Part shown: one piece after another, positions 25,726 to 34,919 of the stretch
How the letters are laid out: each line of letters starts with the position of its first letter
Numbering within the stretch: position 1 is the stretch's first letter
Origin: Paracoccaceae bacterium
GTDB taxonomy: Bacteria > Pseudomonadota > Alphaproteobacteria > Rhodobacterales > Rhodobacteraceae
Length of the DNA: 64,000 nucleotides
Assembly: GCA_014872875.1 (NCBI GenBank)
Contig: WKFI01000012.1
Span: 186,001-250,000, forward strand
Direction of reading: 5' to 3'
Program-made: the position numbers and the translations under genes
The notes under the pieces: model-generated
Database searches by the model: none
What the model was told of the DNA's origin: nothing
What the model saw: only the letters and a program-made list of their open reading frames with translations

Positions 25726-26908
25726 CCTGCTGCCCAAGGGCGCCTTGGACGGCGTCAAGGTATTGGACCTGTCGCGCATTCTGGCTGGCCCGACCTGCAC
25801 CCAGATGCTTGGCGATCTGGGAGCAACGGTCCTGAAGATCGAAAATCCCAAGACCGGCGGCGATGACACACGGCAATGGGGACCGCCCTTTGTGCAGGAT
25901 GCGCAAGGCCGCGACAGCGATCTGTCAGCCTACTTCATGGCCGCAAATCGCAACAAATACTCGGTCGCCATCGATATTGCCACGACAGAAGGCCAGTCCC
26001 AGATCCGCAGGCTCGCGGCAGAGGCGGATATCCTGATCGAAAACTTCAAGCCCGGTGGTCTGGCGAAATACGGGCTGGATTACGAGACGCTGTCCGAGGA
26101 GTTTCCAAGCCTCGTATACTGCTCGATCTCGGGCTACGGTCAAACCGGCCCCAACAGCCAAAAACCCGGCTATGACCTGATGGCCCAGGGGTTCGGCGGG
26201 ATCATGTCGCTGACCGGCGAACCCGAGGGCGCACCGATGAAGGTCGGCGTCGGCATCGCCGATGTTATGTGCGGTATGTATGCATGCATCGGCATCCTGT
26301 CTGCGTTACGGCACAAGGAGCGCACCGGTGAAGGACAACAGATCGACGTGGCGCTTGTTGACGCGCAGATTGCCTGGCTGATCAACGAAGGCGTGAACTA
26401 TCTGACCACCGGCAACGTGCCGCAGCGGCGTGGCAACGGGCATCCCAATATCGTGCCTTATGACGTATACCGGACCGCCGACGGCCATGTGATCCTGGCA
26501 GTTGGGAATGACAGCCAGTTCACACGTTTTGTCGACTTTCTCGGTCTACCGCAGCTGGTGGATGATCAACGCTTCGCGACCAACCCCGCACGATTGAAGC
26601 ATCGCGACGCGTTGAATGCACAGTTGATCCCGGCCCTGCAGGCGCTGGACACGAAGGATGTGATCCAAGGGCTGGAAGCCCGCAAGGTCCCGGTTGGCCC
26701 GGTCCAGAAACTGGACGAGGTGTTTGCCTCCGACCAGGTCGTGGCTCGCGACATGCAGATAGAAATGCAGGCAGATCCCGGCCCGGTGCAGTTGATCGGC
26801 AACCCGCTGAAATTTTCACGTACCCCGGTCACCTATCGCAAGCCCCCCCCGAATTGTGGTGCCGACAGTGATCAGGTGCTGAACAGCGATACTCCATTCG
26901 ACAACTGA
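25709..26908 (+). CDS. CaiB/BaiF family (class III) CoA-transferase
   Basis: 399 residues, full length. These homodimeric enzymes move CoA between carboxylic acids through an aspartyl-CoA intermediate; the catalytic Asp is in VGVGIADVMCGMYA. Other family signs are LDLSRILAGPTCTQMLGDLGA at the N-terminus, IENFKPGGLAKYGLDYETL, and SISGYGQTGP. An aggagg ribosome binding site lies inside the previous gene, with which it overlaps, implying translational coupling and a joint pathway with the ThDP enzyme. The acyl donor and acceptor are unknown. A GC-rich hairpin follows at 26916-26936. Confidence 0.9.
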   Translation: MMDASDLLPKGALDGVKVLDLSRILAGPTCTQMLGDLGATVLKIENPKTGGDDTRQWGPPFVQDAQGRDSDLSAYFMAANRNKYSVAIDIATTEGQSQIRRLAAEADILIENFKPGGLAKYGLDYETLSEEFPSLVYCSISGYGQTGPNSQKPGYDLMAQGFGGIMSLTGEPEGAPMKVGVGIADVMCGMYACIGILSALRHKERTGEGQQIDVALVDAQIAWLINEGVNYLTTGNVPQRRGNGHPNIVPYDVYRTADGHVILAVGNDSQFTRFVDFLGLPQLVDDQRFATNPARLKHRDALNAQLIPALQALDTKDVIQGLEARKVPVGPVQKLDEVFASDQVVARDMQIEMQADPGPVQLIGNPLKFSRTPVTYRKPPPNCGADSDQVLNSDTPFDN

Positions 26909-26915
26909 CACAACC

Positions 26916-26953
26916 GCGCCGCGCCTTGCGCGGCGCCGGGCCCAACGCTTTTT
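26916..26953 (+). terminator. Weak terminator-like hairpin after the CoA-transferase gene
   Basis: GCGCCGCGC (26916-26924), loop ctt, GCGCGGCGC (26928-26936): perfect 9-bp stem. A run of five T occurs only 12 bases later (26949-26953), so intrinsic termination is uncertain. Confidence 0.5.
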
Positions 26954-26982
26954 GAGGTATCTCCGATGCCTCGAAAAAACGG

Positions 26983-27080
26983 CGGGAGGCCTGCGGACCA
27001 AGTCCCATTCGATTCCCGACCTGTAACATTCAAAGTCGGCCTGATCCCGCAGATCAGGTTACAGGTTTCGGCGCCTCCCG
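26983..27080. other. Three-tier nested inverted repeat in a 371-base intergenic gap, candidate structured RNA or regulatory element
   Basis: Three pairs of arms are nested around one centre. Outer: CGGGAGGC (26983-26990) with GCCTCCCG (27073-27080). Middle: CCTGTAAC (27020-27027) with GTTACAGG (27058-27065), extendable by an A-T and a G-U pair. Inner: CTGATC (27041-27046) with GATCAG (27052-27057), loop ccgca. A competing hairpin, TTTCGG (27066-27071) with CCGAAA (27082-27087), would hold the outer 3' arm in its loop. No open reading frame accounts for it. It lies about 200 bases upstream of the TPR gene. Either strand could be the transcribed one. The rest of the gap (27088-27279) shows no clear feature. 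Confidence 0.55.
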
Positions 27081-27279
27081 GCCGAAATATGCCCATTTTG
27101 AAACCATTTACGCTTTGCGCGCCAAATTTCGCCGAGTTTTCCACCCCATTTGGCAACATTTCTCGCGCCTTTACTAACACCCCTTCACCAATCCGCGAGC
27201 ACGGTCGATACGGTGTCGGACCGCGGGTACAGTCAATTCAAACAAGACGTTCCCCAACCCGCCACAGATTGGACTCCAC

Positions 27280-28650
27280 ATGACCCAAGACATCTTCGGA
27301 CAAGAGACAAGCCTGACCGGATCCGGCGCGATGCGCGACTGGAATGCCGTTCAGCTGGGCGTTCTCTCGCATGCTGCCGTAACGCCCCAGCATCTTGGCT
27401 CGTTGCTCGAAGCAGCTCCGGATTTTGCCATGGGCCACGCGGCAAAAGGTATGTTCTATGTGCTCCTGGGTCGTCGAGAATTGTTGCCAACCGCTCGGGA
27501 GGCACTGGCCGCAGCCGATGCAGCCCTGGTGTCGGGCACCGCGCTCCCCCGCGAACGGCGTTATGTCGAAGCTTTGCGCTTGTGGTTGGCGGGCAAACCC
27601 AGCGGCGCGATCGCCGAGTTGGAACAGGTTCTGACAACCCATCCGGCGGATTCGCTCGCCATGAAGCTCAGCCACGCAATCCGGTTTGTCTTGGGGGACG
27701 CAACGGGCATGCGGGCCTCGATCGAACGGGTGATGCCGTCCTATGAGCCCGACCATCCCGGGCGTGGCTACCTATTGGGCTGTCATTCCTTCGCGCTGGA
27801 GGAAACCGGGTCCTACGAGAAAGCCGCCAACGCGGGTCGTCAGGCTCTGTGGATGGCGCCCGATGACGCATGGGGTCTGCACGCGGTGGCCCATGTACAT
27901 GAAATGATGGGTGACGCGCGCGGTGGGCTGGACTGGCTGACCGGCCGGGAAGAGGCTTGGGCCCATTGCAACAATTTCCGTTACCATGTCTGGTGGCACA
28001 AGGCGCTAATGCATCTGGCCGAAGGCGAAGTGGACACGGTCCTGCACCTGTATGACACCGAAATCCGCAAAGACCAGACCGACGATTATCGCGACATCTC
28101 CAACGGTACTTCGCTGCTGATGCGACTGGAGCTGGAAGGCGTGGACGTGGGCAACCGGTGGGAAGAAATGGCAGAATTCAGTGCCAACCGCACAGAAGAT
28201 GGCAGCTTGATCTTTGCAGACCTGCATTACCTGATGGCACTGAGCGCCACCAATCGCAAGGACGCGACGCATCAGATGATCGCCCGCATCCATGCCGATG
28301 CCAAACGCGGCGCTACAGAGACCGATCAACGCATGGCTGCTCCCGGCTGTGCGGCGGCACTGGGGCTCGAAGCGTTTGGCGAGGCCGATTATTCCACTGC
28401 GTTTTCCCACCTTGCCCGGGCGCGTACCGGAATGCACCTGGCCGGCGGCAGCCACGCTCAGCGCGACGTATTCGAACGGATCACGATCGATGCGGGTTTG
28501 CGTGCGGGACTGCTTGACGAAGCCGAGGCAATTCTGGATGACCGCCGAAGCAAACGCTGCGGCTACGAAGATGCCTATGCCCTTGCCCGGCGCGAGTTGA
28601 TCGCCGCCGGTCGCGATGGCTTGGCCGCTCACAGCATGCCAGCACAATAA
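27280..28650 (+). CDS. Tetratricopeptide repeat protein, unknown function
   Basis: 456 residues without a signal peptide or membrane helix, so probably cytoplasmic. Helical repeats with TPR-like spacing run through the protein (for example AAKGMFYVLLGRRELLPTAREALA, SGAIAELEQVLTTHPADSLAMKL, SYEKAANAGRQALWMAPDDA). A His-rich stretch GLHAVAHVHEMMGDARGGLDW lies mid-protein. It resembles a family of conserved alphaproteobacterial TPR proteins annotated only by domain. It ends 30 bases before opgC, so the two may be co-transcribed, but no functional link with glucan synthesis is known to me. The intergenic nested repeat upstream may be its leader. Confidence 0.75.
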   Translation: MTQDIFGQETSLTGSGAMRDWNAVQLGVLSHAAVTPQHLGSLLEAAPDFAMGHAAKGMFYVLLGRRELLPTAREALAAADAALVSGTALPRERRYVEALRLWLAGKPSGAIAELEQVLTTHPADSLAMKLSHAIRFVLGDATGMRASIERVMPSYEPDHPGRGYLLGCHSFALEETGSYEKAANAGRQALWMAPDDAWGLHAVAHVHEMMGDARGGLDWLTGREEAWAHCNNFRYHVWWHKALMHLAEGEVDTVLHLYDTEIRKDQTDDYRDISNGTSLLMRLELEGVDVGNRWEEMAEFSANRTEDGSLIFADLHYLMALSATNRKDATHQMIARIHADAKRGATETDQRMAAPGCAAALGLEAFGEADYSTAFSHLARARTGMHLAGGSHAQRDVFERITIDAGLRAGLLDEAEAILDDRRSKRCGYEDAYALARRELIAAGRDGLAAHSMPAQ

Positions 28651-28680
28651 CGGCCCGGAACGACCAGGAAAGACGACCGA

Positions 28681-29952
28681 ATGGCGACCCATCTTTCGCC
28701 CGTGCAGGACAGCGGCACCCGACCAACCGAAGTGCCCGCAAACACCGGCCAGGCCCCGGCGCAGGCTGCCCCCCGGCAGCGCGATCCGCGGCTTGATTTC
28801 TATCGCGGTATTGCGATGTTCATCATCCTGTGCGCCCACATTCCGGGCAACCGCTGGACCGGCTGGATTCCGGCGCGGTTCGGGTTTTCAGACGCGACCG
28901 AGATTTTTGTGTTCTGTTCCGGCATGGCATCGGCCATCGCCTTTGGCGGTTCCTTTGCCAAGCGAGGCTGGTGGATGGGAACTGCACGCGTGGCTTTCCG
29001 GTGCTGGCAGGTCTTCTGGGCCCATATCGGCTTGTTCCTTGCCGTTGCCGCAACAATGGCGGCACTGAACCTGACAGGCGCCTTCGAAAAGAACTATATC
29101 AATTCGCTGAACCTGGGCCATTTCTTCAACAATCCCGAACAGCAATTGGTTGGCCTGTTCACGCTTACCTACGTGCCCAACTACTTTGACATCCTGCCCA
29201 TGTACCTGGTCGTTCTGGCGCTTATGCCGCTGATGATGGGGCTGGAGAAGGTCAGCCTCTGGCTGGTCGCCGCAACCTCGATCGGGATCTGGCTGGCGGC
29301 AAATCCATATGTCATCGGGTTGGGTCCGCAAGGTATCGCGCTCCCGGCCGAACCCTGGTCCGAGCGTAAATGGTTCTTCAATCCGTTTGGCTGGCAGCTT
29401 TTGTTTTTTACCGGTTTCGCCTTCATGAAAGGCTGGCTCCCTGCGCCGCCCGTATCGAAATGGTTGGTGATGGCGGCTTTGGCGTTTGTTGTCCTCTCGA
29501 TGCCATGGGGATCGTGGAAAGTTCTGAACTGGATCGGCGCATTTGACCCAGCGCTGAAGGAAATGGTGCAAGGCCATCTACCGGCCCTCAAGGAATGGCG
29601 CCACAAGAGCGACTTTGGCCCGTTGCGCTACCTGCACTTCCTGTCGCTGGCCTATCTGGGCTGGGTGGTCGCCGGCGAAGGCGGCAAGCGTCTGATCGCG
29701 TCCGGCTCCTCCATCGCGGCCCGAACATGGGCGGTTCTGTTGAAGATCATCACCAAGGTCGGACAGCAATCACTGGCGGTTTTCGTCTTCTCCATGTGGC
29801 TCGCGCGGATGATCGGCTGGGGCCTGGATCAAACCGACCGCGCCATCCTGACTGTGGCCTTCGCCAACCTTGCGGGCTTCGCCCTGATCATAGGCTGCGC
29901 CTATCTGGCCGGCTGGTTCAAATCCCACCCGTGGAGGGCCAAACGCTCATGA
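28681..29952 (+). CDS. opgC: OpgC family membrane acyltransferase for periplasmic glucans
   Basis: 423 residues, about ten transmembrane helices after a polar N-terminal segment of some 35 residues. OpgC adds succinyl groups to osmoregulated periplasmic glucans, giving them negative charge. Family signs are RDPRLDFYRGIAMFIILCAH with the conserved His, GFSDATEIFVFCSGM, and ALNWIGAFDPA-like loops. It overlaps opgG in the ATGA manner. In Rhodobacter the order opgC-opgG-opgH is known, which supports the assignment. The first 35 residues are Pro/Ala-rich and probably cytosolic. Confidence 0.9.
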   Translation: MATHLSPVQDSGTRPTEVPANTGQAPAQAAPRQRDPRLDFYRGIAMFIILCAHIPGNRWTGWIPARFGFSDATEIFVFCSGMASAIAFGGSFAKRGWWMGTARVAFRCWQVFWAHIGLFLAVAATMAALNLTGAFEKNYINSLNLGHFFNNPEQQLVGLFTLTYVPNYFDILPMYLVVLALMPLMMGLEKVSLWLVAATSIGIWLAANPYVIGLGPQGIALPAEPWSERKWFFNPFGWQLLFFTGFAFMKGWLPAPPVSKWLVMAALAFVVLSMPWGSWKVLNWIGAFDPALKEMVQGHLPALKEWRHKSDFGPLRYLHFLSLAYLGWVVAGEGGKRLIASGSSIAARTWAVLLKIITKVGQQSLAVFVFSMWLARMIGWGLDQTDRAILTVAFANLAGFALIIGCAYLAGWFKSHPWRAKRS

Positions 29953-31463
29953 CCCTGTCCCGCCGTTCCTTTCTGGCCACTGCCTTGGCCACGACTTCGA
30001 CGCTGGCTCTGTCCCCCGGACAAGCTCTGGCAACCGGGGGGGAAGCGTTCAGTCCCCAATACGTAATAAACCGTGCCCGCGCGCTGGCGCGCAAAAAGTA
30101 CCAGCCCCGCGCATCCGTCCCTCAGGACTGGTTGGACATGAGTTACGAAGAGTACCAGACCATCTGGTTCCGAACAAAGGATGCGCTTTGGTCGAACTCG
30201 GACCGCAGTTACAACGTGGATTTCTTCCATCCGGGCCTGTACTTCCCGCGCCCGATCCGGGTGAACACGGTCGAACACGGCATGACCACACCGGTGCAAT
30301 TCGACTACGCGCTGTTCGACAAGACCGACAAGGCGCCTGATCTGACACTTGACGACAGTCTGGGATATTCCGGCCTGCGCCTGCGAACCGAACTCAGCCA
30401 ACCCGGCATCAAGAATGAATTCTGCGTCTTTCAGGGGGCAAGTTACTTTCGTGCCATCGGGATGCAGCAATTCTATGGCCTCTCGGCCCGGGGATTGGCG
30501 CTGAAAACCGGCGACCCGATGGGCGAAGAATTCCCGGACTTCATCGAGTTCTGGCTGGAAAGCCCAACCGCGCAACAGACCAACATCGTCGTTCATACAC
30601 TGATGGACAGCCCCTCGGTTACCGGCGCCTATCGGTTCAACATTCAGCCCGGCGAGGCCTGCATCATGGACGTGGAGGCCACGCTTTTCCCGCGGACCGA
30701 GCTGGGGCATGTGGGCGTCGCCCCTCTGACGTCCATGTTCCTGTTCGATCGGACCAACCGCAACCGGTTTGACGATTTCCGCCCTGCCGTGCATGACAGC
30801 GACGGCTTGCTGGTGCAGAACGGGAACGGAGAAATTCTTTGGCGTCCGCTGGCAAACCCAACCCGGCTCCAGATCTCGTCCTTTGTGGATGACAACCCAC
30901 AGGGCTTTGGCCTGATGCAGCGGGCACGGCAGTATTCGGACTTTGCCGATCTTGAAGCGCATTATCACAAGCGACCCTGCCTGTGGGTCGAACCCAAGGG
31001 CGACTGGGGCAAAGGCTCGGTCACGCTGGTGGAAATCCCCGCCGATCAGGAGATCTATGACAATATTGTTGCCTATTGGCGTCCGCGCGAAGCCTATCCT
31101 GCCGGGTCCGAGATCCCGCTTTCCTATCGCCTGACCTGGGGTGTCGATCCGGCGCTGGATCTGCCACGTGTTATAGACACCGCCGCAGGCGAACGGCTGT
31201 TCGGACAAGTCGGGCGGCTGATGGTGGTGGATTTCGAAGACCATCCGCTGTTCGATGACGGGGAACAGGCCCTGCAGATCCACACCAGCTCCCCGCATGT
31301 GGAGACAACCAAAGGTGTGCTGCAACGTAACCCGGAAACCGGGGGCATGCGGTTGGCCTTTGCCTTTGATCCCGGCGAACGCACCCATGTGGAGCTTCGC
31401 GCGCAGCTGCGCAAGGACGGCAAGCCGGCCTCCGAAGTCTGGCTCTATCGGTGGACAGCATGA
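29949..31463 (+). CDS. opgG: OpgG/OpgD family periplasmic glucan biosynthesis protein with Tat signal
   Basis: 504 residues from the ATG at 29949, which overlaps the opgC stop; the much longer open frame upstream is a shadow of opgC. A Tat-type signal (LSRRSFLATALATTSTLALS) exports a two-domain beta-sandwich protein. OpgG helps shape or branch the nascent glucan; the Tat signal is more typical of the OpgD paralogue, so the protein may combine both roles. Visible family segments are FFHPGLYFPRPIRVN, GLSARGLALKTG and EEFPDFIEFWLE. Its end overlaps opgH by four bases. Confidence 0.9.
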   Translation: MTLSRRSFLATALATTSTLALSPGQALATGGEAFSPQYVINRARALARKKYQPRASVPQDWLDMSYEEYQTIWFRTKDALWSNSDRSYNVDFFHPGLYFPRPIRVNTVEHGMTTPVQFDYALFDKTDKAPDLTLDDSLGYSGLRLRTELSQPGIKNEFCVFQGASYFRAIGMQQFYGLSARGLALKTGDPMGEEFPDFIEFWLESPTAQQTNIVVHTLMDSPSVTGAYRFNIQPGEACIMDVEATLFPRTELGHVGVAPLTSMFLFDRTNRNRFDDFRPAVHDSDGLLVQNGNGEILWRPLANPTRLQISSFVDDNPQGFGLMQRARQYSDFADLEAHYHKRPCLWVEPKGDWGKGSVTLVEIPADQEIYDNIVAYWRPREAYPAGSEIPLSYRLTWGVDPALDLPRVIDTAAGERLFGQVGRLMVVDFEDHPLFDDGEQALQIHTSSPHVETTKGVLQRNPETGGMRLAFAFDPGERTHVELRAQLRKDGKPASEVWLYRWTA

Positions 31464-33367
31464 GCGATCAGGACCAAATGGCCCTGATGCCACCGGAAAA
31501 CCCGGTGGCCATGCCAGCGCAGAATTTCCGGACCCGGTTCCGCGATGCGGCAGCCCCGGCTACGTCCTCTGCCACTGCTATGCCCGCCCATGTCTCACTA
31601 TGGCGCGGGCTGGCATTTTCGCCCGCCATGGCCGCTACTGTGGCGCTGACCTGGGTCATGTCCGGCTGGTTCGCCGATGACGGGTTCACGGTATTGGAAA
31701 CCATCCTCCTTGCGTTGATCGCCTTCAACTTCTTCTGGATCTGTTTCACCGTTTCCACTGTTTCTCTGGGGCTCTATTCCTTGTCGCGGCGCGACCCGGT
31801 GCTGCGCCCTGATCCCGTGCGCCCAATGAAGGTCGCACTGCTGATGCCGGTCTATAACGAGGTGCCGTGGTACGTGCTGGGCAATGCCCGTACCATGTTG
31901 GAAGAGCTGCGAACGCGCGGTGGCGCGCATGAGTATTCGATGTTCATCCTGTCTGACACGCGCGACGACGGCATCGCCGCGCAGGAACTGCAGAGCGTAC
32001 AGGCCCTGCATGCCACCCTGCCCTCGGATACGCGGATCCATTACCGTCGTCGCGTGATGAACACCGATCGCAAGGTGGGCAACATAGCCGATTGGGTCAG
32101 CCGCTGGGGCGGCGCCTACGAGGCGATGCTGGTCCTGGATGCCGACAGCCTGATGACGGGTCGCGCCATCACCCGTCTGGCCGATGCCCTGTCACGCGAT
32201 CCAGGCGCAGGCCTGATCCAGAGCTTTCCGCAGCTGATCGGCGCGCAATCGGTCTTTGGGCGGATGCAGCAATTCGCCAACGGTGTCTACGGTCTGGCTC
32301 TGGCCGAAGGTCTGGCCCGCTGGTGTGGGCACGAGGGCAATTACTGGGGCCACAATGCGATCATCCGCACCCGCGCCTTTGCTGCCTGTGCCGGTCTTCC
32401 CCGTCTGCGCCGCAAACTGTGGCAGCGTGGGGACGAAGACCGCCTGATCATGTCGCATGACTTTGTCGAAGCAGGGTTGCTGCGTCGTGCCGGATGGTCG
32501 GTCCGCTTCCTGCCGCGCATCCGAGGGTCCTACGAGGAAACACCACAGACCCTGATCGATCACATCCAACGCGATCGCCGCTGGTGCCAGGGCAACCTTC
32601 AACACATCAACCTGCTGGGCGCGCGCGGGTTTCGGGCCATTTCCCGCTTTCATCTGCTGCACGGCGCAATCGGGTACCTTATGGCGCCCATCTGGTTTGC
32701 ATTGCTGGTAATCTGGGCTCTGATCGGACGCGGCGAAGACGCCTCGGTCCTGACCTATTTCAGCGAGAAAAACCCCACCATGCCCTCCTGGCCGGATATG
32801 AGCGAGCCGCGTCATGTTCTGGTGATCCTTCTGATCTATGCCATGCTGCTGCTGCCCAAGGTACTGGCGATTGCCGCCCTGCCGCTGACCGGATCGCGCT
32901 TTGCCGATTTCGGCGGTGTGGGACGGTTCATCCTGTCCTTCCTGTCCGAGGTGCTGCTGGCCATTCTGTATGCGCCGATCCTGATGGTTCAGCAGATGCT
33001 GGCTGTGTTCCGCACCCTTCTGGACATGCAAAAAGGCTGGGCCCCGCAGGCGCGGGATGGCGGGTATTATAGCCTAAGGACAATTGCATTTTGCCATGCC
33101 CTTGAAACGATCAGCGGTATCGCGCTTTGGATCGGGATCCTGGCCGGGGTTGTTTCGGTCTGGTTGTTGCCGATTGCCGTCAGCTTGATCCTTGCCATTC
33201 CGCTTTCGTCGCTCAGCGGCATGGCGGTATTGGGGCGCTTGAGGGACTGGATGGGCACTCGTGACGTGCTGTCCGAGCCGCAGATTACGCGGGCGGCAAG
33301 GCACTACCGAGCCGAGTTGAAATCTCTTCTGGACGGAACGCCCTCCGGGTCCAGCCCGGCAGAGTAA
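31460..33367 (+). CDS. opgH: OpgH (MdoH) glucan glucosyltransferase
   Basis: 635 residues. Inner-membrane family 2 glycosyltransferase that polymerises glucose from UDP-glucose into the backbone of osmoregulated periplasmic glucans. Catalytic elements are present: LMPVYNE, LDADSLMTG (the DxD type site), DEDRLIMSHDFVEAG and the product-binding IQRDRRWCQGN. Several transmembrane helices flank the catalytic domain and fill the C-terminal third. The ATG at 31460 overlaps the opgG stop, so opgCGH is one translationally coupled operon. A nested hairpin follows the gene at 33376-33425. Confidence 0.93.
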   Translation: MSDQDQMALMPPENPVAMPAQNFRTRFRDAAAPATSSATAMPAHVSLWRGLAFSPAMAATVALTWVMSGWFADDGFTVLETILLALIAFNFFWICFTVSTVSLGLYSLSRRDPVLRPDPVRPMKVALLMPVYNEVPWYVLGNARTMLEELRTRGGAHEYSMFILSDTRDDGIAAQELQSVQALHATLPSDTRIHYRRRVMNTDRKVGNIADWVSRWGGAYEAMLVLDADSLMTGRAITRLADALSRDPGAGLIQSFPQLIGAQSVFGRMQQFANGVYGLALAEGLARWCGHEGNYWGHNAIIRTRAFAACAGLPRLRRKLWQRGDEDRLIMSHDFVEAGLLRRAGWSVRFLPRIRGSYEETPQTLIDHIQRDRRWCQGNLQHINLLGARGFRAISRFHLLHGAIGYLMAPIWFALLVIWALIGRGEDASVLTYFSEKNPTMPSWPDMSEPRHVLVILLIYAMLLLPKVLAIAALPLTGSRFADFGGVGRFILSFLSEVLLAILYAPILMVQQMLAVFRTLLDMQKGWAPQARDGGYYSLRTIAFCHALETISGIALWIGILAGVVSVWLLPIAVSLILAIPLSSLSGMAVLGRLRDWMGTRDVLSEPQITRAARHYRAELKSLLDGTPSGSSPAE

Positions 33368-33375
33368 TCCGATTT

Positions 33376-33425
33376 CATGCGAGGCATTCGACCCGGTCGC
33401 CGACATGGGAACCGGGTCGCGCATG
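33376..33425. terminator. Nested inverted repeat between convergent opgH and hisD-like genes
   Basis: Outer arms CATGCG (33376-33381) and CGCATG (33420-33425); inner arms GACCCGGT (33390-33397) and ACCGGGTC (33411-33418). It lies ten bases after the opgH stop and before a convergent gene. There is no T tract, so it may be a bidirectional, Rho-assisted or transcript-stabilising end. Confidence 0.5.
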
Positions 33426-33519
33426 TGTCAAAGCCGCTTGGTGTCCAAACGGCTTGTGAAATCCGCGCCCGAATTCAAGCAGGAGTTTCTGTCTAGTTCC
33501 GGCCCTTCTGGCAGGTGTT

Positions 33520-34836
33520 TCAGCGTTGCGCCATTCGAATATCAGCCGTGCGCGCATGGCCCTCCATGCCCTCTGCCCGCGAAATCGCCGCCGTAGCCTG
33601 TGCCAAAGCACCGACAGCTCCTTCATCCACCTGCTGCCACGTCACGGTCTTGAGGAATTTGTGTACGCTCAGCCCACCGGTATACCGCGCCGCACGTGAG
33701 GTCGGCAGAACATGGTTCGGCCCGGACGCCTTGTCGCCAAAAGCCACGGTTGTATTGGCCCCAAGGAACAGCGAACCATAAGCACTCAGACGAGATTTCC
33801 ACCAAGCCAGATCCTCCGCCTGAACATGCAGATGCTCGGGCGCATAGTGGTCAGCTACTGCTGCCATATGTTCGCGCGTTTCGCACAGGATCACTTCGCC
33901 CAGTGCCTCCCAGGCGAGCTTGGCCTGTTCGCCATTCGGTAAAGGCAACTCAGTAATACATTCCGGCACCAGTCGCAACACTTCCTCCGCAAGGACGCGG
34001 CTGTCGGTCACCAACCAGACCGGGGAGTTATAGCCGTGCTCGGCTTGCCCGGCCAGATCCCAAGCTACGGTCAAAGGATCGGCACTGTCGTCTGCGATCA
34101 CCAGAGAGTCCGTCGGACCAGCGAACATATCGATCCCCACGGGGCCAAACAACTGGCGCTTGGCCTCGGCCACGAACTGGTTACCGGGGCCCACCAGTAT
34201 GTCCGCTGGCGTGCATCCAAACAGCCCTTGTGCCATCGCTGCCACGCCCTGGACGCCTCCCAGGTTCAAAATGATGTCGGCCCCTGCCAGATCCATGGCA
34301 AACAAGATCTCGGGCGGGATCCCCCGCCCCGGGCGCGGCGGCGAGCAGGCGATCACCTGAGGCACACCCGCAGCCCGCGCTGTTGTGATCGTCATCAGCG
34401 CCGATGCAATATGCGCATATCGCCCACCCGGCACATAGCAACCGGCAGCGCTGACCGGAATCTGCTTTTGCCCGGCAATCAGACCCGGACGGATTTCGGT
34501 TTCAAAATCCATGGTCGAGGCCCGCTGTGCCTCGGCAAACTTGCGGATGTTCTCATGCGCGTAACAGATCGCCTGTTTCAGATCTTCGGACACCAGCCCG
34601 ACGGCCTTCTCCACCTTCAATCGCGGCACGACAATTTCAGCCCCCCAATTGTCCAGGCTCCGCGCATATTCCTGTACAGCCACCTCCCCCTCTCGGGCGA
34701 TATGATCCAGCATGGTGCGCACGATATTGCTTGCATCGCCTGTTGGACCAGCCTCCAAGCCTTTGCCGATCTTAAGGAAAGTGGCATCTGCAAGGATTGG
34801 ATCAGAGCCAGCGAGGTAAGATGTTGTTTCGTTCAT
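33520..34836 (-). CDS. HisD-family NAD-dependent dehydrogenase, HpsN-like (sulfopropanediol dehydrogenase or related)
   Basis: 438 residues from the ATG at 34836; 21 further codons are open upstream. It belongs to the histidinol dehydrogenase fold: GCYVPGGRYAHIASALM, LVGPGNQFVAEAKRQLFG, FAGPTDSLVIADD, GQAEHGYNSPVWLVT, YAPEHLHV and GPNHVLPTSRAARYTGGLSV. Details such as GCYVPGGRY and the C-terminal HKFLKTVTWQQV look more like the HpsN branch, which oxidises 2,3-dihydroxypropane-1-sulfonate at C3, than like biosynthetic HisD. No his gene is nearby and a LysR regulator is divergent, which fits a catabolic enzyme. The substrate is inferred, not shown. Confidence 0.75.
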   Translation of the reverse strand: MNETTSYLAGSDPILADATFLKIGKGLEAGPTGDASNIVRTMLDHIAREGEVAVQEYARSLDNWGAEIVVPRLKVEKAVGLVSEDLKQAICYAHENIRKFAEAQRASTMDFETEIRPGLIAGQKQIPVSAAGCYVPGGRYAHIASALMTITTARAAGVPQVIACSPPRPGRGIPPEILFAMDLAGADIILNLGGVQGVAAMAQGLFGCTPADILVGPGNQFVAEAKRQLFGPVGIDMFAGPTDSLVIADDSADPLTVAWDLAGQAEHGYNSPVWLVTDSRVLAEEVLRLVPECITELPLPNGEQAKLAWEALGEVILCETREHMAAVADHYAPEHLHVQAEDLAWWKSRLSAYGSLFLGANTTVAFGDKASGPNHVLPTSRAARYTGGLSVHKFLKTVTWQQVDEGAVGALAQATAAISRAEGMEGHARTADIRMAQR

Positions 34837-34919
34837 TTCGGGGAAAACCTGTCTAAGTTGCACCTTGACCGCAAGGCATGGGAGTTTCAGAAAAGGCAAA
34901 ACAGTCGGGGAGACCGAAC

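Noticed and set aside
26949-26978. Possible terminator TTTTTGAGG...CCTCGAAAAA
   Set aside because: The arrangement is T-stem-A on both strands, the reverse of a terminator, so it cannot end with a T tract on either.
29901-31493. A 530-codon minus-strand frame opposite opgG
   Set aside because: Antisense shadow; opgG on the other strand has all its motifs and overlaps its neighbours correctly.
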